From contig CM036160.1 of NCBI GenBank assembly GCA_020631735.1, forward strand, positions 116,852,680 through 116,916,679: DNA of 64,000 bases. The letters are read 5' to 3'. Within the stretch, counting starts at the first letter, position 1; every line of letters starts with the position of its first letter. The notes below the pieces were generated by a model. It did no database searches. It worked only from the letters and a program-made list of their open reading frames with translations, and was not told where the DNA came from. Positions 43,579 through 55,137 of the stretch are shown here, one piece after another. The position numbers and the translations under genes were made by a program. The stretch comes from Saccharum officinarum. Its lineage: Eukaryota; Streptophyta; Magnoliopsida; Poales; Poaceae.

Positions 43579-45599
43579 GCTCGAGATGAGATCCGAGAAC
43601 TTCTCGAGACCGCTGCCTGCCAGCAGGCCGAGAGCTCTGCCTCGAGGCGACGCGGCCCGCCTCGGAGCGGCTCGCAGAGCCCCTCCGACAGGAGAGAGAG
43701 GCCTCGGTTCATCCCGAACCTGCCGACGGATTCGGATGGCTCCCGCCCCTGAGCCCGTCACTCACGACCATGGACCTCGAGACACCCGTGGCAACATCGT
43801 CGAGCGCCGCACGCGCAAGCACGGTGACGGCGTGGCTCGAGGTTACCATGTGCACAGGGGCGGGCGCTATGACAGCTCGGAAGATCGTAGCCCTTCACCC
43901 GAGCCTCCGGGCCCCGGGTCTTCAGTAAGGCTATCCGTGAAACAATACTCCCGGCACGGTTTCGCCCTCCCACGACTCTCGCCAAGTACAACGGCGAGAC
44001 CAAACCCAACTTTGGCTCGCCGATTTCCGCTTGGCATGTCAGCTGGGCGGGGCCACCGATGACCGGGTCATCATCCGACAGCTCCCCTGTTCCTCTCCGA
44101 CACCGCTCGAGCCTGGCTCGAGGATCTCCCGCCCCAACAGATCCACGACTGGGATGATCTCGTGAGGGTGTTCGAGGGAAACTTCAAGGAACTTACATGC
44201 GCCCCGGCAACTCGTGGGATCTCCGGAGTTGCAAGCAGAAACCGGGTGAATCCCTCCGGGATTACATCCGGCGCTTCTCCAGGCAACGCACCGAGCTCCC
44301 CAACGTCACCGACTCGACGTGATCATGGCTTTCCTCTCTGGTACCACTTGCAAGGAGTTGGTCCGAGAGTTAGGCCGTCACACCCCCCTCACCGCCAACG
44401 GGTTGATGGACATCGTCACCAACTTCGCCGCCGGCGAGGAGGCAGTTGGTGCCATCTTTGGCGGCGAGCAGGACACGGGGAAGCAGAAGACCGACGATCC
44501 CGCGAGCTCCACCCGGGGCTCGAGGAAACAACCGCAAGAAGAAGAAAGGCCAGCAGGGCAAGCTCGAGGCCCCGGCCGACGAGCTTGTCGCCGCTACCGA
44601 ACGCAAGAAGCCTCGAGGCCCCCCGGCGGGGGCATCTTCGACAAAATGCTTAAAGAGCCATGCCCTTACCACAAGGGACCCATTAACCATAACCTCGAAG
44701 ATTGTCATATGCTCCGCAGGTACTTCGAGGGCGCAGGCAGCAAGAACACCGACAAGAAGGAAGACCCAAAGGGTGATGACAAGGATGAGGGGTTCCCGAG
44801 ATCCACGACTGCTTCATGATCTACGGAGGACCCTCGACCCGCCTCTCAGCGCGTCAGCGCAAGCGAGAGCGGCGAGAGGTCTTCTCCGTACAAACGGCGG
44901 TCCCTCGTTTCCTTGATTGGTCTACGGTGGCCATCACTTTCGACCGTGATGATCACCCGGACTACATCCCAATCCGGGGGTCTACCCTCTTGTCGTTGAT
45001 CCCGTCATCGCCAACACACGCCTCACCAAAGTACTCATGGACGGCGGAAGCAGCCTCAACATCATCTACTCCCAGACCCTCGATCTCCTGGGGTCGAGAG
45101 AGCGCGCCTCCAGCCTAGCGTCGGGGGCTTCCACGGAGTCGTGCCAGGGAAGCGGGCGGAACCCCTCGGACGGGTCGATCTGCCCGTTTGTTTTGGCACA
45201 CCGGCCAACTTCAGGAAGGAGACCCTCACCTTCGAGGTGGTCGGATTCCGTGGGCATACCACGCCATCCTCGGGCGCCCGTGCTACGCCAAGTTCATGGC
45301 TGTGCCGAACTACACCTATCTCAAGCTCAAGATGCCCGGCCCAAACGGCGTCATCACTGTGGGGCCCTCGTACGAACACGCCTACAAGTGCGACGTCGAG
45401 TGCGTCGAGCACGGCGAGGCTGTTTTGGAGTCGGTGGCTCTGGCTGCGGACCTCGACGGTCTCGCAAACGAAGTTCCCGACCCAAAACGCCACGCCGGCA
45501 GCTTTCGAGCCCGCGGAGGACGTCAAGCTCGTGCCCCTCGACCCCGCTGATCCCAACGGGAAGGCGCTGAACGTCAGCGCCACCCTCGACCCGAAATAG
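43579..45599 (+). pseudogene. Tat gag-protease region, multiply frameshifted
   Basis: Gag motifs appear in turn in different frames: EIRELLETAA near 43590, AWLEDLPPQQIHDWDDLV near 44110, GTTCKELVRELGRHTPLTAN near 44340, and a knuckle-like CPYHKGPINHNLEDCHMLR at 44660-44720. The protease site LMDGGSSLNIIY lies at about 45034-45070, and AILGRPCYAKFMAVPNYTY follows in another frame. At least five frame changes occur in 2 kb, more than in the pol that follows. The region cannot make a working polyprotein as sequenced. Confidence 0.85.
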
Positions 45600-45604
45600 G
45601 AACC

Positions 45605-48600
45605 GTGCTCGTCGACTTTCTCCGCGCAAACATCGACATTTTTGCGTGGAGTCCCTCGGATATGCCGGGCATACCCAGGGAAGTCGCCGAGCACGCCTTG
45701 GAAATCCGGGCCGGATCCAAACCGGTGAAACAACGCCTGCGCCGCTTCGACGAGGAGAAGCGCAGGGTCATCGGCGAAGAGATCCACAAGCTACTGGAGG
45801 CCGGGTTCATCAAGGAAGTTCACCATCCCGAGTGGCTAGCTAATCCTGTATTAGTTAAGAAAAAGAGTGGGAAATGGAGGATGTGTGTAGATTATACTAG
45901 TTTGAATAAAGCGTGTCCGAAAGTTCCCTTTCCTTTGCCACGCATTGATCAAATCGTTGATTCAACTGCGGGATGCGAAACTCTTTCGTTCTTAGACGCT
46001 TACTCCGGATACCATCAGATAAAAATGAAGGAGTCCGACCAGCTCGCGACTTCATTCATTACCCGTTCGGCATGTATTGCTACGTTACGATGCCCTTCGG
46101 TCTCCGGAACGCAGGGGCACGTACCAGCGATGCATGCAGCACGTTTTCGGGGAACACATCGGACGAATCGTCGAGGCATACGTCGATGACATCGTAGTCA
46201 AGACCAAACGAGCCGACGGTCTGGTCAGCGACCTCGACGTAGCATTTAAATGCCTCCGGGCAAAGAACATCAAGCTTAATCCAGAAAAATGTGTTTTTGG
46301 CGTCCCTCGAGGTATGCTTTTAGGGTTCATCGTGTCTAAGCGTGGCATCGAGGCCAATCCAGAAAAAATCTCTGCCATAACCAAGATGGGCCCCATTCGA
46401 GATCTGAAAGGCGTGCAGAGGGTCACGGGCTGCTTGGCGGCACTCAGCCGTTTCATTTCACGCCTCGGCGAAAAAGCACTCCCTCTGTATCGCCTCTTAA
46501 AAAAATCGGAGCATTTTTCCTGGACCCTCGAGGCCGAGGAAGCCCTCACAAAACTCAAGGTCACGCTCTCTAACTCACCAATTCTCGTCCCTCCGACCCC
46601 AGGAGAGCCGCTCCTACTTTACGTCGCTGCCACGTCACAAGTAGTCAGCGCGGTCCTGGTCGTCGAACGGGCCGAGGAGGCTCACACCTTGCTCGTCCAG
46701 AGGCCGGTCTACTTCATTAGCGAGGTACTCTCGGAAACCAAGGCCCGGTACCCTCAAATCCAGAAACTGCTATATGCTGTCATCTTGACACGGCGCAAGC
46801 TCCGACACTACTTCGAGGGTCACCCGGTTACTGTGGTTTCTTCTTTCCCCCTCGGAGAGATAGCCCAGAACCGGGAAGCCTCGGGTAGGATCGCCAAGTG
46901 GGCAGTCGAGCTCATGGGCAAGACCCTATCTTATGCGCCGCGCAAAGCTATAAAGTCACAGGTATTGGCAGACTTTTTGGCTGAATGGACCGACACCCAG
47001 CTCCCTCCCGCACAGCTCCAGGCCGAGCTCTGGACCATGTACTTCGATGGGTCATTGATGAAAACAGGAGCAGGCGTGGGCTTGCTCTTCATCTCACCCC
47101 TTGGGGTTCACATGCGCTATGTCATCCGGCTCCATTTCCCTGCGTCCAACAACGTCGCCGAATACGAGGCACTCGTCACGGGGCTGAGAATCGCCATCGA
47201 GCTCGGGGTCCGACACCTTGACGTTCGAGGCGACTCCCAGCTCGTGATCGATCAGGTCATGAAGAGCTCGAGCTGCCGCGACCCCAAGATGGAAGCCTAC
47301 TGCCAAGAAGTACGGCGCCTCGAGGACAAGTTTCACGGCCTCGAGCTCAACCACATCGCACGCAGGTATAATGAGGCCGCCGATGAACTCGCAAAAATCG
47401 CGTCCAGTCGAACTACGGTTCCACCAGACGTCTTCGCAAAAGATCTCCAGCGGCCAACCGTCGACCTTGGGCCAGACGGAGGGGTCGACGGGACGTCACT
47501 CGACCCCCCACCTAAGGCCGAAGCCCCCTCGACCGGGGCTGAGGCCATGCAGGTGGAAGGCTCAACCCTACCATCTGGCCTCGAGCTTGACTGGCGCGCT
47601 CCGTACCTCGACTACCTTATCCAAGGGGACCTCCCCTCGAGTAAGACCGAGGCTCGACGGATCGCTCGCCGGGCCAAAACCTTTGTGATCATCGGCGACA
47701 GTAGGGAGCTGTATCGCCGCAGCCCTACTGGCATCCTCCAACGCTGCATCACAAACAAGGAAGGCAGGGACCTGCTCAGCGACCTGCACTCGGGGGCTTG
47801 CGGTCACCATGCAGCGCCTCGAACCCTCGTCGGGAACGCCTTTCGACAAGGATTCTACTGGCCGACCGCGGTCTCCGACGCTGTCAAGCTAGTACGTTCC
47901 TGTAAAGGTTGTCAGTACTATGCAAGACAGACTCATCTCCCGGCACATGCCCTGCAAACCATTCCCATCACGTGGCCGTTCGCCGTTTGGGGCCTCGACC
48001 TTGTCGGACCTTTAAAGAGGACAACGGGCGGCTTCACCCACTTGCTCGTCGCTATCGACAAATTCTCCAAGTGGATCGAGGCTCGCCCCATCACCAGCAT
48101 TAGGTCCGAACAAGCTGTGCTTTTCTTCACCGACATCATCCATCGCTTTGGGGTCCCCAACTGCATTATCACGGACAACGGCACCCAGTTCACCGGTAAA
48201 AAGTTTCTGGATTTCTGCGACCACCATCACATTCGCGTACTCTGGTCGGCCGTGGCTCATCCAAAAACAAACGGCCAAGTAGAACGTGCCAATGGCATGC
48301 TCCTGCAAGGCCTGAAACCTAGAATCTTTGACAAGCTAAGCAAACATGGCAAAAGATGGGCTGCCGAGCTACCCTCGGTCCTGTGGAGCCTAAGGACAAC
48401 GCCGAGTCGAGCCACGGGGTTCACTCCGTTTTTCTTAGTCTACGGGTCCGAGGCTATGCTCCCAACCGATATAGAATACGGATCCCCAAGGTTAAAGGCC
48501 TACAACGAAAGAAATAACGACGCCACAAGACAGGACGCCCTCGACCAGCTCGAGGAGGCCCGAGATGTGGCTTTGTTGCATTCTGCCAGGTACCAGCAGG

Positions 48601-48737
48601 GTCTCCGACGCTACCATGACAGACACGTCCGCAGGCGTGACCTCAACGTCGGCAACTTGGTGCTACGGCGGAACCAGAGCACCAAGGGGCGCCACAAGCT
48701 CACACCGCCATGGGAAGGACCGTACATTATCGCATAA
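45605..48737 (+). pseudogene. Tat pol: RT, two RNase H domains, integrase
   Basis: The first 195 codons (FLRANIDIFAWSPSDMPGIP to KESDQLATSF) are followed by a change of frame at about 46050-46115. From there an 886-codon frame is open to 48737. It carries the RT site YVDD (about 46175), a pol RNase H lacking its first acidic residue (LLLYVAATSQ), and a second, archaeal-type RNase H (47037-47395: YFDGS, NNVAEYEAL, RGDSQLV, NEAADELAK). The integrase has its HHCC zinc region (HSGACGHH ... CKGC) and the catalytic acids in GLDLVG, TDNGTQF and ERANG. The domains are complete, but two nearby single-base changes break the N-terminal RT. Confidence 0.92.
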
Positions 48738-48833
48738 GTACTAAAGCCGGGCACCTACAAGCTATCCAACGAGAAGGGCGAAATCTTCACCAACGCTTGG
48801 AACATTGAACAGCTACGTCGCTTTTTTCCTTAA

Positions 48834-49518
48834 GAAGCCTCGAGGCTCTGTAATTTCTTTTCGTCAATAAAGAATACAGCGATGTTCAAATTTTTCGTCT
48901 CACAATGAGGAAGGAACGACTCTGCACTCCCAGAATCGACCCTCCCTCGGGGGCTACAAGGGGGGAACCCCCCAGTCCCTGAAAATCTTTTTGCTCTTTT
49001 TTAAAATTTAAGAACCGCTTATTAGATCGACAGCGCTGCAAGAGCACCCTAAGGTTCGAAAGGGCTCTCGAGCCTGGAGTATCACCTACACCTCCGAGGC
49101 TACGGTACCTCCACCCACCCCTCATGCCTTCTAGAGGTGCAACTTCACGCTAAGATGACCTAAATAACGGCTCTTAAACTTGGAAAAAGAGTACACCCCT
49201 TGTCGTTTAGGTCAGGTTCTTACACGATCTACAAGGCCGCAACGGCACCCTGAAGCTCAAGGGCAGTTGAGCCGTGAGATCACTTACGCCTCCGAGGCTA
49301 CGGTACCTCCACTCGCCCCCTTACGCCAAAGGATGCAACTGCGTGCTAGCTAAATCATGCAAGAACGTGATCCAAGCGATAAAGGGAAGAAAGGCTCGAG
49401 TAAAACTTAAATAACCACGCACCGGTTTACGTATCGAGTCTTTACGGCCTCCAGGGCCACCACAACCAAAATTCAAAATAACTAACTTATTACATGGGCC
49501 TTTGCGCCCAGATCTGGC
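48834..49518. other. Tat spacer between pol and the antisense gene
   Basis: Non-coding. It contains a polypurine-like CTCGGGGGCTACAAGGGGGG (about 48947) and a twice-repeated block around CCGAGGCTACGGTACCTCCA (about 49095 and 49291), roughly 196 bp apart. Confidence 0.6.
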
Positions 49519-52500
49519 TCACAGGCCTTCATCGTCAGGAGGCGGGACCACCTCAGGTTCAAAAAGCGAGGCCAGACGACTCCCAGGCCCCTCTGCGGCT
49601 TCAATCAGCTCCAAGCAGGCATCTTCATTCTCCTCGTCCGTCCGCTCCGGGTCCGTGATGAAGCCGTCGGCAACAAGCTCCATGTCGAATACAAACCCCG
49701 AGCGGACGACGGCCAGCGCCCTCTTCACGCCGTGGTGGAGGCTGTCCCGTATCTTCTCCCGGGCAAGGTGACCCAGCGCCGCCATCCGACGGATAAAGGA
49801 ATTCCCTGGAGCGTCTTCTCCGGTGTCGGCGTCGGGCTCGACCCCCAGACCGTCGCACACCGTGGTAATCGCGCCCTCGAGCAGCTGGGTCCTCCGGGTC
49901 TCGGCTTCGAGGAGGCTCTGCAGGGAGTTGGCGGTCGAGTGGGCCTCCCGGTTCTCACTCTCCAGCTCTGGAATGCGACAAAGCCAAAATCAGCACCCGA
50001 TACGAGACCTCGATGGCATAACTACGACAAGTCATACTTACCCTCGACATGGGTCTTCAAGCCCGTAACCTCGTCGCGGAGTCCCCCGCACGTCTGCTCG
50101 AGCCCCAGGAGGGCACGGTCCTTCTCATGGATGGTCGTTTTCAGTGCCTCGATCCCCTGGTGGGCAGTTTGGAGCGCCGCGTCCTTCTCTTGGACGGCCC
50201 CGTTCAGCCCCGAGATCTCGTCCTTCAGCGCACTAAACCGGGTCGTGACCTGCCCGATCTGGACGTTGAGGAGGTCACGTTGACGGCTGACCTGGGAGAC
50301 ATCCTCCTCGAGCTCCTTGACCCACGCCGTCAGGGGCTCGAGGTCCCTGCGAGCCTGGGCAGCCTCTTCCCGGGCCTTGTCCGCCTCGGTGCGCATCGAG
50401 GCTTCAGCCGCCCAAGCCTGGATCGCTTCCTCCTTCACCGTCGAGAAGGCGGTGCGCAGCTCCGCCATCTCAGCGGTCCGATCGGCGAGCCTCTTCTGGG
50501 TCTCCTCGACCAGGGCCCGTTGCCGGGACAGCGACGCCCACACGCCACTCTCACCTCGGATGAAGAGTGACTTGCGGCGGGAGGTCTCCTTCAGCTCCTA
50601 ATTCAAGAAAGAACCAGAAAAAGATAAAGTGGCCGAGGAGAAGAAAGCACCTAGAACCACGAAGAAAGCTAAGAGAATCGACCATACCTCGGTGGCATCC
50701 CGTATACCCCGCGAGACAGCGTCGGTCGCCACGCGGAGTAGCCGATCGAGGTGCTGGCGGACGCCCTCGAGGTACTGCCAGCGATGCACCTCATCCCTGT
50801 CATTCAGAGTAAGGATGGGCTCGGCGTCGGGGTTCGCGGTGTCCCTGAACTGAAGGGGCGGCCCCCCCACCTCGGGATCTCCTCCTCGGCCCGCGCTATC
50901 GCCAGCGTGGCAAAATCAGGCCACGACGATGACGGCGCGGCCGGGGCACCTCCCGGCCCCGTCGAAGGGCCGGCCTCGATGGCCTCGCCCGCAGCACCCG
51001 CGGCCTCAGCAGAAGTCGAGGCATCAGCTCGACCCGTGGCCTCGCCCCCGTCGACCCCCATTATCTGTTTTCCTCTGTCTAGGGGGGCGACGTCGAGGGC
51101 AGTGACCACGGGCACCCGCCCCTCGGCGGTAACCGGCCCCTCGGCAACCAGTACCCCTGAAGCTGGCGCCTCCGCCGTCGACGCTTCTGGGGCTGGTACC
51201 TCGCCCGTTGCCGGCTCGGGAACCGGCGCTCCGACCACCGGTGCCCCCGCAGCCGGCACCTCAACCCCCGGCGCCACCTCTTCCGGGGCTCCGGTAGAGG
51301 GCTCGACGACCTCGCCCTCCGCCGTGCCCACCGGCCGCGCCGGCAGGCCTTGCTGTGGCGGCGGCCCCCTCGCCGGTGCCACCTCCTGCTCCGGTGCCGG
51401 TGCAGCTCCCTCCGCGGTCGCATCAGCCCCCGCCCTTTCCACGGCCGCCTCAACGGTGGCCTCGGCCAAGGGCAGCACCCTAGGCTCCGCCTCGACCGGG
51501 CCGGGCGCCACTACCCTCACTGGGTCTGACCCCGCCGCGGCGGGGTCGGGGCCGGCGACCGTCGAAGCGCCTGCAGCCTCCTGCTGTCGACGACGCTCCT
51601 TCGCGGCCTCGACCTCGCGGACCCAGGCCGCGTCCTGCTCCGCCGACCGGTTGAGGACGACGGCGCTGGCCCGAAGAGACTTCACGGGGGTGGGCCCCAT
51701 GTGCTCCGCCTTCCGCTTCAGCCTGTAAAGTAAAAAACGAGATCGGCCGACGAATTCGAAAAAAGACAAAACCCCTTAGCTCGAAAACTCACCCGGAGAT
51801 CGGCACCAGAGGCCTCGACCCCCCACGGTCCGAGCCGCTCGAGGCGGCGGGCGGTGGCCTCGCGGCAGCTCCACCCGCGGACCGAGCGCTCCGTGGGGCT
51901 CTCGCCGGCGCACCGCTGCGCGTCTTCTGCGCCTCCGAGGCCAGCTGGCCTCGGGTCCTCACGCCTGACGGCGGTGCCGCCGACGACGATGTCGGCGCCA
52001 CCACCCCGGTCCCCTCCCGGGCTTGCGGAGCCTGGGCTGAGGCAGGCGCCCCCGTCGACCCCACTTGATGGGTCCGGGGCAAGGCAGCCCCTCCCGCCGA
52101 GGGGCCCGCCTCCTTCTTCTCTTCCTTCTTCTTCTTCTTCTTCTCCTCGTCCTCCTCGTCCTCCTCGACCTCCTCGACCACCACGACCGAGGAGGACGAC
52201 CCTGCAATGGGCTCCAGCAGGGGACGGATGTCGGGGAGGATCCCCAACCCAGTTGCGGCCTTATACCGCGACAGGGCGTCGTCATCCTCGCCGCTGCTGT
52301 CGTCGTCCTCCCCCGACATGGTCTCAGAGGGCGACGGCTCCAAAGGAAGCCCGTCGAGGGCTTGCTGGCGCCGGAGTTTCTTCCGCGCCTCCGCCTCCTT
52401 GGCCTTGCGGACCGCCCGTTTCTTGGTCGACTCATTGACCTCCTTTGTCTTCGAGGCGTGCTGCCGTCGAGCATCCCGCGCAGGCTGGTCCTCCGGGACC

Positions 52501-53531
52501 GGCGGTCGCGTCTCCCGCAGCGCCGACAAGTCCTGCACACCGGCGTCGACCGGGTTAAGGGGATCCGAGAAACAAGCGAAACCGAGACGAACGTACCAAC
52601 TCAAAAAACTTACCACGGGCTCAAATCCCTCAGTGGGCCTCATGGGGAGCCGGTCAGCTTCCTCCGCCTTGAAGGTCCTGACCATCCGGCGGGCTCGACG
52701 CAGCCCCTCCTCGAGGGTGAGGGCCTCGTGGGACATCCGGCTCCCCTCCAGAGACGCCTCCGGAGTCATCTGGTCGAGGCGCAGGCGACGCCGGCACAGC
52801 GGCATCACCCGGCGGCGATGGAACGCCGTCGCTACCGCCGCCGCCGTCAGGCCTCGAGCACGAAGCTGCTGCAGCGCCGCCAGCAACGGGTCCAGATGCG
52901 GCTTCTCGGTGTCCGGCACTCCGTATACCCAGCGGTCCTCCCGGGCGGTCAGCACGCGGCCGGTGTACTTCGGCAACTGGTTGTCGTCGTTGCGGAGGTA
53001 GAACCAGCCCTCGTGCCACCCGCTGTTCGAGGAGATGAGACGAGCCGGGATGTACTGGTCCGCCCGGCTCGACCTCAACTGCAGGACGCAGCTCCCTACC
53101 CGCGCCGCGTAGAGGACTCCCTTCTCTCCCGCTCTCTTCGCGAAGAGTTCGCCCTTGAAGAGGTGAAGCCACAGGTTCCACTGCGGCTCCACCCCGAGGT
53201 AGCCCTCACAGACCGCCGCGAAGATGGCGGCCTGTGCGACGGCATTGGAGGCAAGGTGATGGAGCTCCACCCGGTAGTAGTGGAGAAGCGCTCGCATGAA
53301 GACCGACGAAGGAATGCCGAAGCCCCGCTCGTGGAAGCTTACGAAGCTCACCACATATCCTTCCGGGGGCGCCGGCTCCCGGTGGGCCGGCGGCGGCGCC
53401 ATCCACTCCGGCCGCGACCGGTTCGTCCTCGGCCGCAGCAACCCATCTTCAACTAGCTCCTCCAGCTTCCTCTCCGTCACCGAGGAAGTGGCCCAGTCTT
53501 CGGCGGGGAGGATTTGGCTCTTTCCGGCCAT
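49519..53531 (-). CDS. Antisense gene of the Tat element (gypsy-type transposon family)
   Basis: Five exons with GT-AG borders: 53531-52614, 52532-51793, 51722-50688, 50597-50042, 49967-49519. The phases fit a protein of about 1230 residues except for one shift inside exon 3 at a run of seven C (50861-50867). Exon 1 carries the domain known in plants as putative gypsy type transposon (GFGIPSSVFMRALLHYY, VEPQWNLWLHLFKGELF, GWHEGWFYLRNDD). Exon 2 is acidic and basic low-complexity (EEDEEDEEKKKKKKEEKK). Exon 3 is Ala/Pro-rich, and exon 4 is a long coiled coil (LADRTAEMAELRTAFSTVK). Its role is not established. A TATA box at 53681-53688 supports separate transcription opposite to pol. Confidence 0.82.
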
Positions 53532-53680
53532 TGGCGCTGTCGGGAGGGGGATGAGCGGAGGGGAAGGCGGCGGCGGCAGCAGCAGTGTGGGCGGAAGGCG
53601 CGAGAAGGCTAGGGTTTCCTGAGGCTAAGGAGGGCAAGAGCGCAAAGGACCGGAGGGGAGCACAGACCCCTGGGTCTCGC

Positions 53681-53690
53681 CTTTATAGGC
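53681..53690 (-). promoter_or_regulatory. TATA box of the antisense gene
   Basis: On the minus strand GCCTATAAAGGCG lies 150 bp before the start codon at 53531, with a GC-rich leader between. Confidence 0.65.
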
Positions 53691-53928
53691 CAGGAGGAAG
53701 TCCAACGGCCGCGCGAAAAGGTAGGAACAGTTTCCCGCAATAAATGCGCTCACCTAACCGTCCCCTACGTCTTGCAGGAGCCGGGCACGTGGCCGTCCCC
53801 TACGCTGTAACCGAACGCCACGTCGCCCACTACCGCGCCGATCTCGCCCTAAAAAGGCACGCCTGGCTAACGGGCGGGGCGAGATCCACGGACGGATATT
53901 CCTAGATTCCTATAACGGGCTCCGTGCC

Positions 53929-54911
53929 CACCATAAGTCTCGAGAGAGCGGAGGCTGGCCCTCGACCTGGGTTCGACAGCCGCCCTCGAGCGACGGAGCA
54001 AGGGACGACCAAGGGTGCGCCCGTACATGGCCAGGGCTCGAGCCACGCTCTCGAGGCACCCCAAGATGTATTCGAGGCTATAGGAAGAGGTCAATGTAGG
54101 AATCCCTTCGGGGGAGGCACCGAGCCCTCGGATCCTGTCGCAGGGAACCGACATCCACACGACCACTCCTTGGCATTTTTGAGAGCGCCTCCGGGCCACA
54201 AGCCGACTCCTAACGACTGGAGCACGGACTCTCACTCGAATTTACCCGTTAGCAGCTCACCGGAGATCGTCGGAACTCGCCCCAACGGGGGTAGTACGGC
54301 GATCCCCACCCCTCCTCCTCCTTCCTGAAGGAGGAGCGTGAGGGTCGCACGACAAAAGACGGCCGAGACTCCGATCGACCTCGTGCGCGCGAGGCTCGGG
54401 GGCTCAACCGCAACTCTGAACCCACCATAAGTCTCGAGGGAGCGAAAGCTGGCCCTCGACCCGGGTTCGACAGCTGCCCTCGAGCAACAGAGCAAGGGAC
54501 GACCAGGGATGCGCCCGCACATGGCCAGGGCTCGAGCCACGCTCTCGAGGCATCCCAAGACGTATTCGAGGCCAAAGGACGAGGTCGAAGCAGGAATCCC
54601 CTCGGGGGAGGCATCGAGCCCTTGGATCCTGTCGCAGGGAACCGACATCCACACGACCACTCCTTGGCATCTTTGAAGAGTGCCTCCGGGCCACAAGCCG
54701 ACTCCTAACGACTGGAGCACGGACTCTCACTCGAATCTCCCCGCTAGCAGCTCGCCGGAGATCGCCGGACTCGCCCAAACGGGGTAGTACGACGTTCCCC
54801 ACCCCTCCTCCTCCTTTCCGAAGGAAGAGCGCGAGGGACGAACAACGAAAGACGGCAGGGACTCTGATCGACCTCGTGCGCGCGAGGCTCGGGGGCTCGG
54901 CCGCACCAACT
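53929..54911. repeat. Two-unit tandem repeat of about 492 bp in the Tat element
   Basis: CACCATAAGTCTCGAG opens unit 1 at about 53929 and unit 2 at about 54421. Both units end with CGCGAGGCTCGGGGGCTC, a motif like the polypurine tract. The units differ at scattered sites. Confidence 0.88.
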
Positions 54912-55120
54912 ACTCCCTAATAAAACACAAACAAAGACCTCGGAGGAGATTTTCTCAATACTCCACCGAGGCCTCGGGGGCTACACCCGGCGGGTGCGCT
55001 CGCGCGCCCCCACCGGAGAAGTCCTAAGAACGCTCAGACGCCCCTACTAGAAAAGCAAACGGCGCTATGACTCCAGTTCATCGGTAAAAAGCCTCTAGGA
55101 GAGTGAACATACACTCACCT

Positions 55121-55137
55121 AAAGGCTCGGGGGCTAC
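55121..55137 (+). promoter_or_regulatory. Polypurine tract of the Tat element
   Basis: AAAGGCTCGGGGGCTAC lies directly before the LTR's TGTCGG, in the position where plus-strand synthesis is primed. Confidence 0.75.

Noticed and set aside
52065..53456. A 463-codon plus-strand ORF
   Set aside because: It is the shadow of the antisense Tat gene exons in GC-rich DNA. The minus strand carries the splice-consistent frame and the recognisable domain.
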